Positions 25,192 through 34,775 of a stretch of DNA of 64,000 bases are shown in pieces (position 1 is the first letter of the stretch; each line of letters begins with the position of its first letter). The stretch comes from Maricaulis sp034670125. GTDB taxonomy: Bacteria; Pseudomonadota; Alphaproteobacteria; Caulobacterales; Maricaulaceae. The translations under genes and the position numbers were made by a program. The notes below the pieces were generated by a model. It was given only the letters and a program-made list of their open reading frames with translations. It was not told the DNA's origin and searched no databases. The stretch is taken from the NCBI RefSeq assembly GCF_034670125.1, contig NZ_JAXMOC010000004.1, forward strand, positions 299,462 through 363,461, written 5' to 3'.

Positions 25192-26835
25192 ATGACGCTC
25201 AACCTCTCAATTCCCGAAACGACCGAATTGCGCCCGCGTATTGTCGTCTTTGGTGTCGGGGGCGCCGGGGGGAATGCCGTCAACAACATGATCGAGGCCA
25301 AGCTCGAAGGTGTCGACTTTGTTGTCGCCAACACCGACGCGCAGGCCCTGCAACGCTCGCAGGCTGAAAAGCGCGTCCAGATGGGTGCGGCGATCACCGA
25401 AGGCCTGGGCGCGGGTGCGCGACCGGAAGTGGGTGAGCAATCGGCTGAAGACTCGATCGAGGAAATCCGCGAACATCTGGGCGGCGCCCACATGGTCTTC
25501 ATTACCGCCGGCATGGGCGGCGGCACGGGAACCGGCGCCGCGCCGGTCGTGGCGCGCGCGGCCCGTGACATGGGCATTCTCACCGTCGGCGTGGTCACCA
25601 AGCCTTTCCACTTTGAAGGCTCGCGCCGCATGAAGCTGGCCGATGCCGGTATTGACCAGCTGCAGGATCATGTCGACACGCTGATCGTGATTCCGAACCA
25701 GAACCTGTTCCGTATCGCCACCGAGAAGACGACCTTTGCCGAGGCCTTCTCCATGGCCGACCAGGTGCTGCACTCGGGCGTGCGCGGCATCACCGACCTG
25801 ATGGTCATGCCCGGCCTGATCAACCTCGATTTCGCCGACGTCCGCGCCGTGATGAACGAGATGGGCAAGGCGATGATGGGAACGGGCGAAGCCGGCGGCG
25901 AAAAGCGCGCCGTGGAAGCCGCCCAGGCCGCGATCTCCAATCCGCTGCTCGACGATGTCTCGATGAAGGGGGCCACCGGCGTCCTGATCAACATTACCGG
26001 CGGCTATGACATGACGCTTTATGAGGTTGACGAGGCGGCGAATGAAATTCGTGCCGAAGTCGATCCGGACGCCAATATCATTGTCGGCTCGACCTTTGAC
26101 GAGACGATGGAAGGGTCGATGCGCGTTTCGGTCGTTGCGACCGGTATCGATGCCGAGATCATGATCCAGGCTGATCCGCGCGCCCGTCAGTCACGCGGCG
26201 CTGCGACTGCCCAGTCCAGCCCGAACGACGCCATCCTGCCGTGGAAACGGTCCAACTCCGACCGTCCCGGCCGCGTGGTCGGAGACCGCCCTGCCGTCGA
26301 ACGTGTCGCTGACACGCGTGCGCCTGAACCGCGCATCGCCGAAACGCGACCTGATCTGGAGGCGCAGGACACGGCGCCGAGCGAATCCGACAGCAGCGAC
26401 GAGTTCCAGGTTGAGCCGATGAAGCGCGCGGTCGGGGCTGAAGACCTGTCCGATGCCATCGGAACGAACTCGATCAGCGCGGACCGGGATCCCTATGTGA
26501 CCGAAGTTCGCACGACCCAGACCGACATGCGGGCCGAGGCGCCTCAGGTGGTCCAGGACCAGGCCCGTCTGGCCCAGGAGGCAGAGCGCCTGAACGCGCG
26601 CTATGAAGAGCGTCGCGCGTCGACGCCAACTGCCGACAGCAAGGACGAGAAGCGTGGCTTCTCACTGTTCGGACGTCGCAAGAAACCCGCTGAACCGGCC
26701 CCGAAAGCAGCGCCGATCACCAAGACATCACCGGTCCAGGCCGCGCAGCGTCCGGCCACGGGCGACCTGTTCGGCGACAGTCTCGAAGAGGGCGATCTGG
26801 AAATTCCGGCTTTCCTGCGTCGTCAGGCCAACTGA
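25192..26835 (+). CDS. ftsZ: Cell division tubulin homologue FtsZ
   Basis: The protein has 547 residues, a GTPase that polymerises into the Z ring. The GTP-binding core is about residues 15-330: VFGVGGAGGNAVNNM, the tubulin signature GGGTGTGAAPVVA (about 105) and FSMADQVLHSGVRGITDL. The T7-loop region (NLDFADVRAVM) is intact. A long, charged, Pro/Ala-rich linker of roughly 200 residues follows. The conserved C-terminal peptide is LEIPAFLRRQ, which binds FtsA and other partners. At 547 residues it is much longer than the 383 of E. coli; Caulobacter FtsZ is about 508. ATG 25192 fits the family start (MTLNLSIPE). The ORF upstream extension covers the CtrA site and is not used. Confidence 0.97.
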   Translation: MTLNLSIPETTELRPRIVVFGVGGAGGNAVNNMIEAKLEGVDFVVANTDAQALQRSQAEKRVQMGAAITEGLGAGARPEVGEQSAEDSIEEIREHLGGAHMVFITAGMGGGTGTGAAPVVARAARDMGILTVGVVTKPFHFEGSRRMKLADAGIDQLQDHVDTLIVIPNQNLFRIATEKTTFAEAFSMADQVLHSGVRGITDLMVMPGLINLDFADVRAVMNEMGKAMMGTGEAGGEKRAVEAAQAAISNPLLDDVSMKGATGVLINITGGYDMTLYEVDEAANEIRAEVDPDANIIVGSTFDETMEGSMRVSVVATGIDAEIMIQADPRARQSRGAATAQSSPNDAILPWKRSNSDRPGRVVGDRPAVERVADTRAPEPRIAETRPDLEAQDTAPSESDSSDEFQVEPMKRAVGAEDLSDAIGTNSISADRDPYVTEVRTTQTDMRAEAPQVVQDQARLAQEAERLNARYEERRASTPTADSKDEKRGFSLFGRRKKPAEPAPKAAPITKTSPVQAAQRPATGDLFGDSLEEGDLEIPAFLRRQAN

Positions 26836-26875
26836 CCGCCTCAATGAGCAGGCCAAGGTCCTGATCTGACATGTG

Positions 26876-26906
26876 AAAGGGGCGGCCTGACCGGGTCGCC
26901 CCTTTT
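26876..26906 (+). terminator. Rho-independent terminator after ftsZ
   Basis: A 9-base-pair stem (AAAGGGGCG at 26876-26884 with CGCCCCTTT at 26897-26905) encloses a 12-base loop and ends in TTTT. It lies 41 bases after the ftsZ stop and probably closes the dcw transcript. Confidence 0.75.
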
Positions 26907-27039
26907 GCTGCAATCGCGTAACAAACCGCAACAATGGTTTAATTGAATGCTGACCCGCCCTGTCGTTCACTGCACAGGTAGACGGCTGGGTTGCCGTCAA
27001 GCGTTTGGGCGTAAACCGTAAGCAAGATGGCGCGTTATT

Positions 27040-27936
27040 GTGATTAACCGGCACACATTGGCGGCACCTGTTGTGTTCGCAGGCATCGGTCTCCACTCCG
27101 GCGAGCGGGTCCGCATGGTCCTGCAACCGGCCAGTGCGGGTGCGGGTATCGTGTTTGTGCGTTCGGACATCACCGATCGCGACAACCGGATCGCGGCGCG
27201 GGCCACCAATGTCAACGAAGTCCGCTTGGGAACAACCATTACCAATGAAGCCGGCGCGTCGGTCGCAACCATCGAGCACCTGATGGCCGCTCTGGCGGGA
27301 CTGGGCGTTGATGATGCCGTGATCGAAGTCGAAGGCTCCGAAGTTCCGGTAATGGATGGATCGTCAGCGCCTTTCGTCAAGCTGATCCGCCAGGTGGGTC
27401 TCAAGTCCCACGCCATGCCACGCCGCGCGATCCAGGTCCTGCGTCCGGTCATGCTGGAAGACGACGAGCGCAGCGCCGGTTTCCTGCCGGCCCTCAAGCC
27501 GTCGATCGAGATCGAAATCAGCTTCGAACACGCCTCTGTCGGCCGACAGTCCTGCGCTTTTGAGATTGCTCCCGATATATTCAGCGACGATATCGCCTCG
27601 GCTCGCACCTTCGGGTTCCGCAAGGATTATGAAGCGCTGCTGGCAGCTGGTCTGGCGCGTGGCGGCTCCATGGACAACGCCGTCGTGCTCGATGATGACG
27701 GCATCGCCAATCCGGAAGGCTTGCGCTTCAAGGACGAGTTCGTCCGCCACAAGGCGCTCGACGCGCTGGGTGATATTGCCCTGGCTGGCGCTCCGATCAT
27801 TGGCTGCTATCGCGCGGCCCGTCCGGGCCATGCCATCAACAATGCCGCTGTTCGCGCCCTGCTTGATGACCCGACGAGCTGGAAATGGGTCAGCATGCGC
27901 GACGTTGATGCCGGCGCCATGGCCATGGCCCGCTGA
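27040..27936 (+). CDS. lpxC: UDP-3-O-acyl-N-acetylglucosamine deacetylase
   Basis: The protein has 298 residues, a zinc enzyme for the committed step of lipid A synthesis. Conserved sites are GIGLHSGE (about residue 12), the zinc/active-site TIEHLMAALAG (about 76), the VPVMDGSSAPFV segment (about 105), SARTFGF (about 186), and the late zinc/catalytic DEFVRHKALDALGD (about 232). The start is GTG 27040 with no strong Shine-Dalgarno. An ATG at 27028 is out of frame and runs into a stop. It lies downstream of the ftsZ terminator with its own 200-base leader, as in Caulobacter-type clusters. Confidence 0.95.
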   Translation: MINRHTLAAPVVFAGIGLHSGERVRMVLQPASAGAGIVFVRSDITDRDNRIAARATNVNEVRLGTTITNEAGASVATIEHLMAALAGLGVDDAVIEVEGSEVPVMDGSSAPFVKLIRQVGLKSHAMPRRAIQVLRPVMLEDDERSAGFLPALKPSIEIEISFEHASVGRQSCAFEIAPDIFSDDIASARTFGFRKDYEALLAAGLARGGSMDNAVVLDDDGIANPEGLRFKDEFVRHKALDALGDIALAGAPIIGCYRAARPGHAINNAAVRALLDDPTSWKWVSMRDVDAGAMAMAR

Positions 27937-28192
27937 TCCATCCCTGACTTCGTACCAAGCCGCTGCCCGGCCTGGCCCGGCTTGAGAGCACTTGTTTCCA
28001 GCACCCCGGACTCCACGAACAACTCGCTTGCGAACCGCTCCTTGAGCCGTTGCCGTCCTGTGTTTTGACGCCTGGGAAGCAGACCTTTCGCACTGTGCAG
28101 TGACAGCGGCCTTTTGCCCGAGGCAATCATCCGCTACAAACTTGTCGGAACGGGTGGCTCTTCGGCCGCCAGAGCTGTTGAGCCGTGCTTTC
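27937..28192. other. Intergenic region between lpxC and bamD
   Basis: These 256 bases hold no credible ORF with a ribosome binding site and no clear terminator hairpin with a T-run. A promoter for bamD probably lies here, but I could not pick a -35/-10 pair with good spacing. Confidence 0.4.
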
Positions 28193-29023
28193 ATGACCCT
28201 TACGTCGCGTTTTATTGTCCCGCTTGCCCTGTCCGCCCTCTTGGCATCCTGTGCCAGTGGGCCTGATAATTCAGTCGCTTATGTCGAGCGACCGGCCGAG
28301 ACGATTTATGCGACTGCGTTCGAATCGCTGGACCGCCAGCAATACGCCCTCGCGGCGGCGCGTTTTGACGAAGTGGAACGCCAGCACCCCTATTCGGAGT
28401 GGGCCCGCCGGTCGATGCTCATGGCCGCCTATGCCAACTACGAATCCAACAATTACGAGGAAGCGATTTCCGACGCCCAGCGCTTCATTTCGCTGCACCC
28501 CGGCAATCGCAATGCGCCCTACGCCTACTACCTCATCGCGATCAGCCATTTCGAGCAGATCATGGATGTCGGCCGCGACCAGGCCGCGACCCAGCAGGCC
28601 TTGCTGGCGCTGGAGCAGGTTGTTCGTCGTTACCCGGACAGCCGCTACGCCACTGATGCGCGGTTGAAGATTGACATGACGCGCGACCACCTGGCCGGCA
28701 AGGAAATGAGCGTCGGCCGCTGGTATCTGCGTCGCGGCTATCATCTCGCTGCCATAAATCGCTTCCAGAACGTTTTGCGCGAATACGGCAACACCTCGCA
28801 TGTGCCGGAAGCCCTGCATCGCCTGGTCGAGTCCTACGTGTCGCTGGGCATTGACGAGGAGGCCCGTCAGGTCGCCTCGGTTCTGGGCTACAACTTCCCG
28901 GGCAGCGAATGGTATGAGGCCAGCTATGACCTCCTCACGCGTGAGGGAATTTCGATCGGCGAAGCGATCGAACAGGCCGACCCGTCCTTCATGCGGCGGG
29001 CCATGCAGCGGCTGTTTGGCTGA
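28193..29023 (+). CDS. bamD: Outer-membrane assembly lipoprotein BamD
   Basis: The protein has 276 residues. It has a lipoprotein signal (ALSALLASC lipobox, Cys about residue 20) and then five TPR-like helix pairs: AYATAFESLDRQQYALAAARFDEVERQHPYSEW, then similar repeats spaced about 35 residues. The conserved YPDSRYATDARLKIDM and RGYHLAAINRFQNVLREY are BamD/ComL signatures. BamD works with BamA to insert beta-barrel proteins. ATG 28193 gives the proper signal peptide; the ORF extends upstream to 28100 without one. recN follows after 27 bases. Confidence 0.93.
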   Translation: MTLTSRFIVPLALSALLASCASGPDNSVAYVERPAETIYATAFESLDRQQYALAAARFDEVERQHPYSEWARRSMLMAAYANYESNNYEEAISDAQRFISLHPGNRNAPYAYYLIAISHFEQIMDVGRDQAATQQALLALEQVVRRYPDSRYATDARLKIDMTRDHLAGKEMSVGRWYLRRGYHLAAINRFQNVLREYGNTSHVPEALHRLVESYVSLGIDEEARQVASVLGYNFPGSEWYEASYDLLTREGISIGEAIEQADPSFMRRAMQRLFG

Positions 29024-29050
29024 TCCGGCCCGGGGGTGCCTACGCACTGA

Positions 29051-30748
29051 ATGCTGCTCTCCCTCTCCATTCGAAATGTGGTCCTGATCGACGCGCTTGA
29101 AGCGACGTTTGAAAGCGGACTGTGTGCGCTGACCGGTGAGACCGGAGCCGGCAAGTCCATCCTTCTGGGCGCTTTGGGACTGGCTGCCGGCGAGCGGGCC
29201 GATCGCGCCCAGGTGCGCAGCGGTGCCGACGAAGCCCAGGCTGTCGCCGCCTTTGACCTGCCGGCCGGCCATCCGGCCTGGGCCTTGCTGGACGAGGCCG
29301 GTCTGATGGTCGAACCGGGCGAACCGCTGATCCTGCGCCGCCGCCTTGGCGAGGACGGCCGCAGTCGGGCCCATATCAATGATCAGGCGGCCAGTGTCGG
29401 TCTTTTGCGCGGTCTGGGTGATGTGCTGGTTGAGGTTCACGGCCAGCATGATGGTCGCGGTCTCATGGACCCGAAAAGCCACCGCACCTATCTCGACACC
29501 TATGCCGGACATGATCGCGAGCTGGCGGCCTGCCGCACCGCCTGGCGCGAAGTCAGCGCGGCCCGCAAACAGCTCGACGCCCTGGTTGACGCCAACCAGG
29601 CCTCCGATGACGAGCAGGATTATCTCCGTCACGCCATAGAAGAGTTGGACCGGCTGGACCCGCGCCCGGGTGAGGAGGCCGAGCTCGCCGAGGAGCGCCA
29701 ATTCCTCCAGGGTGCCGAACGCGCGATCGGGGACCTGCAGGACGCCCAGCAGGCTTTGGCCGGTGAAGGAGGCGGGCTGGAAGCGCGCCTCAATGCTGCC
29801 CTGCGCGGGCTGGAACGGGTCCGTGACCATATCGGATCCGGCGGCGGCGAAGCCGGTCCCGCGCTCGAGCGAGCCTCCACCGCGATCGATCGCGCCTTGA
29901 TCGAATTTGCCGAGGCGGAAGACGCGCTCTCAGATGCGGCGAAGGCCTTCGACGTCGAGCCGGGACGCCTCAACGAGGTGGAAGAACGCTTGTTCGCCCT
30001 GCGTGGACTCGCCCGCAAGCATCATGTCGTTGCCGACGATCTGGCCGCTCTGCATGGCCGACTGACAGACCAGCTCGACGGGATTGAGAATGCATCGGAC
30101 CGGATCGCCGAGGCCGAAAAAGCCGTGAAGGCAGCGCAGGCGCGCTATGATGATGCCGCCCATGCGTTGACGCGCAGCCGGGAGGCCGCCGGCAAGGACC
30201 TGACCAACGCCGTCGCCGCCGAGCTGCCACCTTTGAAGATGGACCGGGCCCGGTTCCGTGTTTCCATCACATCGGAAGATGGGCGTGCCGGCCCTGATGG
30301 TCGCGATCATGTTGTCTTTGAGGTCGCCACCAATCCCGGCTCGCCTTTCGGTGCGCTCGACAAGATCGCGTCCGGCGGAGAATTGTCCCGGTTTGGGCTG
30401 GCGTTGAAGGTCGCCCTGGCGGGTGATGATGACGGACTTGTTCTGGTCTTCGACGAGGTTGATCAGGGTGTTGGCGGGGCCGTGGCTGATGCGGTCGGTC
30501 GGCGGCTCAAGCGATTGGCGGCCAAGGGGCAGACGCTGGTGGTCACGCATTCGCCGCAGGTGGCAGCTCTCGCCGATCACCACTGGCAGATCGTCAAGAC
30601 CGATGACGGTAAGGGTGGCATGCGCACGACCCTGGTCAAGCTGGAGGGTGCGGCGCGGCGCGAGGAAATCGCCCGCATGCTGTCCGGCGCTGACATAACT
30701 GACGCGGCGCGGGCCCAGGCCGATGCACTGATGGCCGTGGACGCCTAG
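29051..30748 (+). CDS. recN: DNA repair ATPase RecN
   Basis: The protein has 565 residues, an SMC-like protein for double-strand break repair. Walker A is TGETGAGKSILLGAL (about residues 29-43). A long coiled coil (about 150-370, heptads rich in Glu, Ala and Leu) follows, then the ABC signature SGGELSRFGLALKV (about 443) and Walker B LVFDEVDQGVGG (about 467). H-loop THSPQVAALADHHW closes the ATPase. The order bamD-recN-ligA is common in alphaproteobacteria. No LexA box was identified in the short 27-base gap ahead of it. Confidence 0.95.
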   Translation: MLLSLSIRNVVLIDALEATFESGLCALTGETGAGKSILLGALGLAAGERADRAQVRSGADEAQAVAAFDLPAGHPAWALLDEAGLMVEPGEPLILRRRLGEDGRSRAHINDQAASVGLLRGLGDVLVEVHGQHDGRGLMDPKSHRTYLDTYAGHDRELAACRTAWREVSAARKQLDALVDANQASDDEQDYLRHAIEELDRLDPRPGEEAELAEERQFLQGAERAIGDLQDAQQALAGEGGGLEARLNAALRGLERVRDHIGSGGGEAGPALERASTAIDRALIEFAEAEDALSDAAKAFDVEPGRLNEVEERLFALRGLARKHHVVADDLAALHGRLTDQLDGIENASDRIAEAEKAVKAAQARYDDAAHALTRSREAAGKDLTNAVAAELPPLKMDRARFRVSITSEDGRAGPDGRDHVVFEVATNPGSPFGALDKIASGGELSRFGLALKVALAGDDDGLVLVFDEVDQGVGGAVADAVGRRLKRLAAKGQTLVVTHSPQVAALADHHWQIVKTDDGKGGMRTTLVKLEGAARREEIARMLSGADITDAARAQADALMAVDA

Positions 30749-30785
30749 ACTGCCGCTCCCGAATTGATTCCGCAGGGCAGGACTG

Positions 30786-32891
30786 ATGAGCGCACTCAAG
30801 GATGTCGACCAGCTGACCGAGGTTGAAGCGCGGGACGAACATGCCCGTCTGTCCCGTGAGATCGCCGGACATGACAAGGCTTACTACCAAGCCGACGCGC
30901 CGAGGATATCGGATGCGGCCTATGACGCCTTGCGCCGCAAACTCGAGGCGATTGAGGCCCGTTTCCCGCAGCTGGTCGATCTCCTCAGTCCCACACAGCG
31001 TGTCGGTGCGGCGCCATCCGGCAAGTTCGGCGAGATCCGGCATGCGGTCCCGATGCTGTCGCTGGGCAATGCGTTCAATGATGGCGATGTCGCTGATTTT
31101 GTTGGTCGGGTGCGGCGCTTTCTGGGGCTTGGCGAGGACGAGGCAATCGCGGTGACCGCCGAACCCAAGATCGACGGCTTGTCCGCCAGCCTGCGCTATG
31201 TTGGCGGACGGCTTGTTCATGGCGCCACCCGCGGCGACGGCCAGACCGGCGAGGACGTGACGCAGAACCTGCTCACCCTGGATGACGTCCCCGACACCCT
31301 GCCGCCGGGCGACTGGCCGGACGTGGTCGAGGTGCGCGGCGAGGTCTACATGTCGCACGCCGACTTTGCGGCCCTGAACGCACGACAGGCCGAGGCTGGC
31401 AAGGATGCCTACAAAAACCCCCGCAATGCCGCCGCCGGCTCATTGCGCCAGATAGACCCGAAGATGACCGCGCAGCGCCCATTGCGGTTCTTCGCTTATG
31501 CCTGGGGCGAAGTGTCCGAGCCCCTGTCGGACACCCAGATGGGGGCTGTGGCCCGGCTCGGTGACATGGGCTTTCCGGTTAATGAGTTGATGGCCTGTTG
31601 TGACAGCGTCGAGGCCCTGCTGGCGGTCTATCGCGATATCGAGGCGAAGCGGGCTGGCCTTGGCTATGACATTGACGGTGTCGTCTACAAGGTCGACCGG
31701 CTCGACTGGCAGGAGCGGCTGGGTTTCGTGGCCAGGGCCCCACGCTGGGCCATCGCCCACAAATTCCCGGCCGAGCAGGCAACAACCGTGCTGGAAGCCA
31801 TCGACATCCAGGTCGGTCGGACGGGTGCCCTGACGCCGGTCGCGCGCCTGACCCCGGTCACGGTCGGTGGGGTGGTGGTCACCAATGCCACCCTGCACAA
31901 CCAGGACGAGATCGAGCGCAAGGATATCCGAATCGGCGACACCGTGGTGATTCAGCGCGCTGGCGATGTCATTCCGCAGGTCGTCCGCGTGGTCGACCCG
32001 GAGAGGCCCGGTCGTGGCGCGCCCTTTGATTTTCCGACTGATTGTCCTGTCTGCGGCAGCCAGGCGCTGCGTGAGCATGACGCCAAGACCGGCAAGCTGG
32101 ATGTGGTGCGGCGCTGTACCGGCGGCCTCATCTGTGGCGCCCAGCTCAAGGAGCGCCTCAAGCACTTCGTGTCGCGCAAGGCGTTCGATATCGAAGGGCT
32201 GGGCATCAAGCAGATCGAGGCCTTCCAGGAAGAGGGCCTGATCACCGAGCCGGCCCATATCTTCACCCTGAAGGCCCGCAATGAGGCGGGTGAAATCACG
32301 CCGCCACTGCAGCAGCGCGAGGGCTTCGGCGAGACCTCGGTCAACAATCTCTTCAGCTCGATCGAGGGTCGGCGGACCATAGCCCTGGCCCGTTTTCTCA
32401 ACGCGCTCGGCATTCGCCATGTCGGTGAGAACACTTCGGCGCTGTTCGCTCGCACCTATGGCCGCTGGGCGGCGTTTCATGCCGCGGCGGCCAATCTCGC
32501 CGACGAGACGGTTCGCACCGAGATGCTGGGCATTGACGGCGTCGGCAATGCAGCGGTCGAAGCGCTGGAACAGTATTTCGCCGAACCCCATAATCGCGAG
32601 CTTCTGGATCGCCTTGTCGCCCAACTCACCATCGAGGACGCCGAGGCCATCGCCAATGACAGCCCGGTGGCCGGCAAAACCGTGGTATTCACTGGCGCGC
32701 TGGAACGCATGACCCGTGATGAGGCCAAGGCCAAGGCGCAAGCGCTCGGTGCCAAGGTGGCCGGGTCGGTGTCGGGCAAGACGGATTATCTGGTGGCAGG
32801 TCCGGGCGCGGGTTCGAAAGCCAAAAAGGCTGCAGAGCTGGGCGTCGAGACCCTGACCGAGGATGAGTGGTTTACGCTGATCGGGGCTTGA
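30786..32891 (+). CDS. ligA: NAD-dependent DNA ligase
   Basis: The protein has 701 residues. Domain Ia (YYQADAPRISDAAYDALRRKL) is followed by the adenylation domain with the active-site lysine in AEPKIDGLSASLRY (about residue 125). An OB fold, a four-Cys zinc finger (CPVCGSQALRE...CTGGLICGAQ, about residues 420-455), HhH repeats and a C-terminal BRCT domain (AGKTVVFTGALERMTRDEAK, about 625-700) complete it. Seals nicks in replication and repair. It converges on the histidine kinase gene with 11 bases between the stop codons. Confidence 0.96.
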   Translation: MSALKDVDQLTEVEARDEHARLSREIAGHDKAYYQADAPRISDAAYDALRRKLEAIEARFPQLVDLLSPTQRVGAAPSGKFGEIRHAVPMLSLGNAFNDGDVADFVGRVRRFLGLGEDEAIAVTAEPKIDGLSASLRYVGGRLVHGATRGDGQTGEDVTQNLLTLDDVPDTLPPGDWPDVVEVRGEVYMSHADFAALNARQAEAGKDAYKNPRNAAAGSLRQIDPKMTAQRPLRFFAYAWGEVSEPLSDTQMGAVARLGDMGFPVNELMACCDSVEALLAVYRDIEAKRAGLGYDIDGVVYKVDRLDWQERLGFVARAPRWAIAHKFPAEQATTVLEAIDIQVGRTGALTPVARLTPVTVGGVVVTNATLHNQDEIERKDIRIGDTVVIQRAGDVIPQVVRVVDPERPGRGAPFDFPTDCPVCGSQALREHDAKTGKLDVVRRCTGGLICGAQLKERLKHFVSRKAFDIEGLGIKQIEAFQEEGLITEPAHIFTLKARNEAGEITPPLQQREGFGETSVNNLFSSIEGRRTIALARFLNALGIRHVGENTSALFARTYGRWAAFHAAAANLADETVRTEMLGIDGVGNAAVEALEQYFAEPHNRELLDRLVAQLTIEDAEAIANDSPVAGKTVVFTGALERMTRDEAKAKAQALGAKVAGSVSGKTDYLVAGPGAGSKAKKAAELGVETLTEDEWFTLIGA

Positions 32892-32902
32892 AGTGACCCG
32901 CC

Positions 32903-34654
32903 TCAGCGTGCTGCCGGAATGCCGTCGCTCGGGCCGGTGCCGAACCGGCGTGCGGTCTGCCACTCCACCAGCAGGTGCTGCAATGCGTCCACGGATGTTG
33001 GTTTGGGCAGTACGCCCTGGAACAGGCCGGGCGGCAGGATCCGGGCCCTTTGCGAGGCTTCCAACGCGGATACCGCGATGATCCAGGCGTCCCTGCCCGG
33101 TGCAAGCCGGCGGATGGTACCGGTGGCAGTTGCGCCGTCCATCCCGGGCATCTGTATGTCCATGAAAATCAGATCGAACTCGGTGTCGCTGACAGCCTGG
33201 ATTGCCTCGCTGCCGGAGTTGGCGATTTCGATGGAGAGCGGGGTCCCGGCCAGGACCTGCTCAAGCAGGGCACGCAGGACGATGTGATTGGTGGCCACGT
33301 CATCCACGGACAACACCCTTACCCGCCGCGACGACGTGACCAGCGGCGCCGGGCGGGCCGAGGCGGCGATCTCCGATACGGCTGACGGCACAATTCGGCC
33401 GGCTGCCAAGGGCAGGTCGAGCGTGAAGCAACTGCCACCGCCGGGCGTCGAGGTAACGGCAAGCTCGCCACCCATCAGACGGGCCAGCTGGCGACTGATC
33501 GACAAACCCAGGCCCGTGCCGCCATAGCGCCGCGTGATCGACGCATCGGCTTGATGAAAGGCTTCGAAAATGGCGTCAAGCTTGTCCGCCGGAATGCCGC
33601 TGCCGGTGTCTCGCACCTCGATTTTCGTGTTCCAGGTCGCATCGGTCCCGTCGGCGGATTGGCTGACCTTCAGGGCGACATGACCGGTCTCTGTGAACTT
33701 GAGTGCGTTGGACACCAGATTGTTGAGGATCTGCCGGATCCGCAAGGGATCGCCCTGCAGGACGGGTTGCTGCAAGCCGCTGAGGTCGAGCGCCAGGTCG
33801 AGCCCCCGGCTCTCGGCCTCGGGCCGCCAGCTCGACGCGGTCTTTTCTGCCAGCTGGCCGAGGTCGAAATCGACGCGCTCGGCAACGACCTGTCCGGTTT
33901 CAATCTTCGACTGGTCGAGGATCTCGTTGAGCAGTTCCAGAAGTGTGGAGCCGGAATCCCGGATCAGGTCGAGGCGTTCGGCTTGGTCCGATGGCAGTCC
34001 GCCGACCCGGTGCATCACATCCGCCATGCCCAACATGCCATTGAGCGGGGTCCGCACCTCATGGCCGACATTGGCGAGGAATTCGCTTTTCGCGCGCTGT
34101 GCGGCCTGGCTGGACGACAGGGCTGCGGCCTGGTCGGCATTGGCGTGCCGCAATTGTGACTCGGCGAGGTTCTGGACGGACCGGAAAACCGCAGCGAGAG
34201 AAATCAGCCAGATGCAGGAGAGCATCAGGGCGACACTGAGGGTCACCATCGGGTATTCGGGCGGGGCCTCCGAGATGCTGGCCATCGCAAAAACGCCGGC
34301 AAAGGCAGCACCGACTGCGGGTAGTGCGGCATACAGGCTGCGCGGACCCCAAAATTGGTAGAAGCCGAGCAGGATGCAGGGCAGATAGGCGAAAGCCGGC
34401 GGGACGCTGCCTCGATTGCCGTAGATGGCCCCCGCATAGACGAGTATCGTGCAAACAGCGACGAAGCTCATGGTGATCGACGGACGTCGAAGCCAGATGC
34501 CGGCGAGCCCGCTGGCAGCGATGGTGGCCGCGCCGCCGACGCCCAGCAGCGCCATGCCTCGGCGGGCCTGGTCCGACAGCACCAGAAGTGTTGCATTGGC
34601 CAGTGCAACAAGTGTGAGCATGGCCGCAAACACCAGGGCGACCCGCGCGCGCAT
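32903..34654 (-). CDS. Hybrid sensor histidine kinase with C-terminal receiver
   Basis: From ATG 34654 the protein has 583 residues. About five to six N-terminal membrane helices (residues 5-165) lead to a DHp domain with the phosphoacceptor His in NVGHEVRTPLNGMLGM (about 200). The HATPase domain has NNLVSNALKFTETG, DTGSGIP and GGTGLGLSISRQLARLMGG. A receiver domain has acceptor Asp in LIFMDIQMPGMDG (about 520). The membrane part has no periplasmic domain, so it may sense a membrane or intracellular cue. The frame stays open upstream and a CTG at 34720 has GGGAG 8 bases ahead of it, so the true start may be 22 codons earlier. No cognate regulator is adjacent. Confidence 0.9.
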   Translation of the reverse strand: MRARVALVFAAMLTLVALANATLLVLSDQARRGMALLGVGGAATIAASGLAGIWLRRPSITMSFVAVCTILVYAGAIYGNRGSVPPAFAYLPCILLGFYQFWGPRSLYAALPAVGAAFAGVFAMASISEAPPEYPMVTLSVALMLSCIWLISLAAVFRSVQNLAESQLRHANADQAAALSSSQAAQRAKSEFLANVGHEVRTPLNGMLGMADVMHRVGGLPSDQAERLDLIRDSGSTLLELLNEILDQSKIETGQVVAERVDFDLGQLAEKTASSWRPEAESRGLDLALDLSGLQQPVLQGDPLRIRQILNNLVSNALKFTETGHVALKVSQSADGTDATWNTKIEVRDTGSGIPADKLDAIFEAFHQADASITRRYGGTGLGLSISRQLARLMGGELAVTSTPGGGSCFTLDLPLAAGRIVPSAVSEIAASARPAPLVTSSRRVRVLSVDDVATNHIVLRALLEQVLAGTPLSIEIANSGSEAIQAVSDTEFDLIFMDIQMPGMDGATATGTIRRLAPGRDAWIIAVSALEASQRARILPPGLFQGVLPKPTSVDALQHLLVEWQTARRFGTGPSDGIPAAR

Positions 34655-34775
34655 GGTCTGCGTCAGATCGTCGGATCCGTCGCAGCCGATCAGCTTGTCG
34701 ATGGGTGTCCAGATGCTCAGCGGCCCAGCTCCCGTGCAACCGGCAGCCTAGGCATGGCAGGGTTAAGGAAAGTTC

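Noticed and set aside
28271..29830. 519-codon minus-strand ORF across bamD and recN
   Set aside because: Opposes two well-supported genes and has no protein family features.
31440..32963. 507-codon minus-strand ORF opposite ligA
   Set aside because: Shadow of ligA, which has all the ligase motifs.
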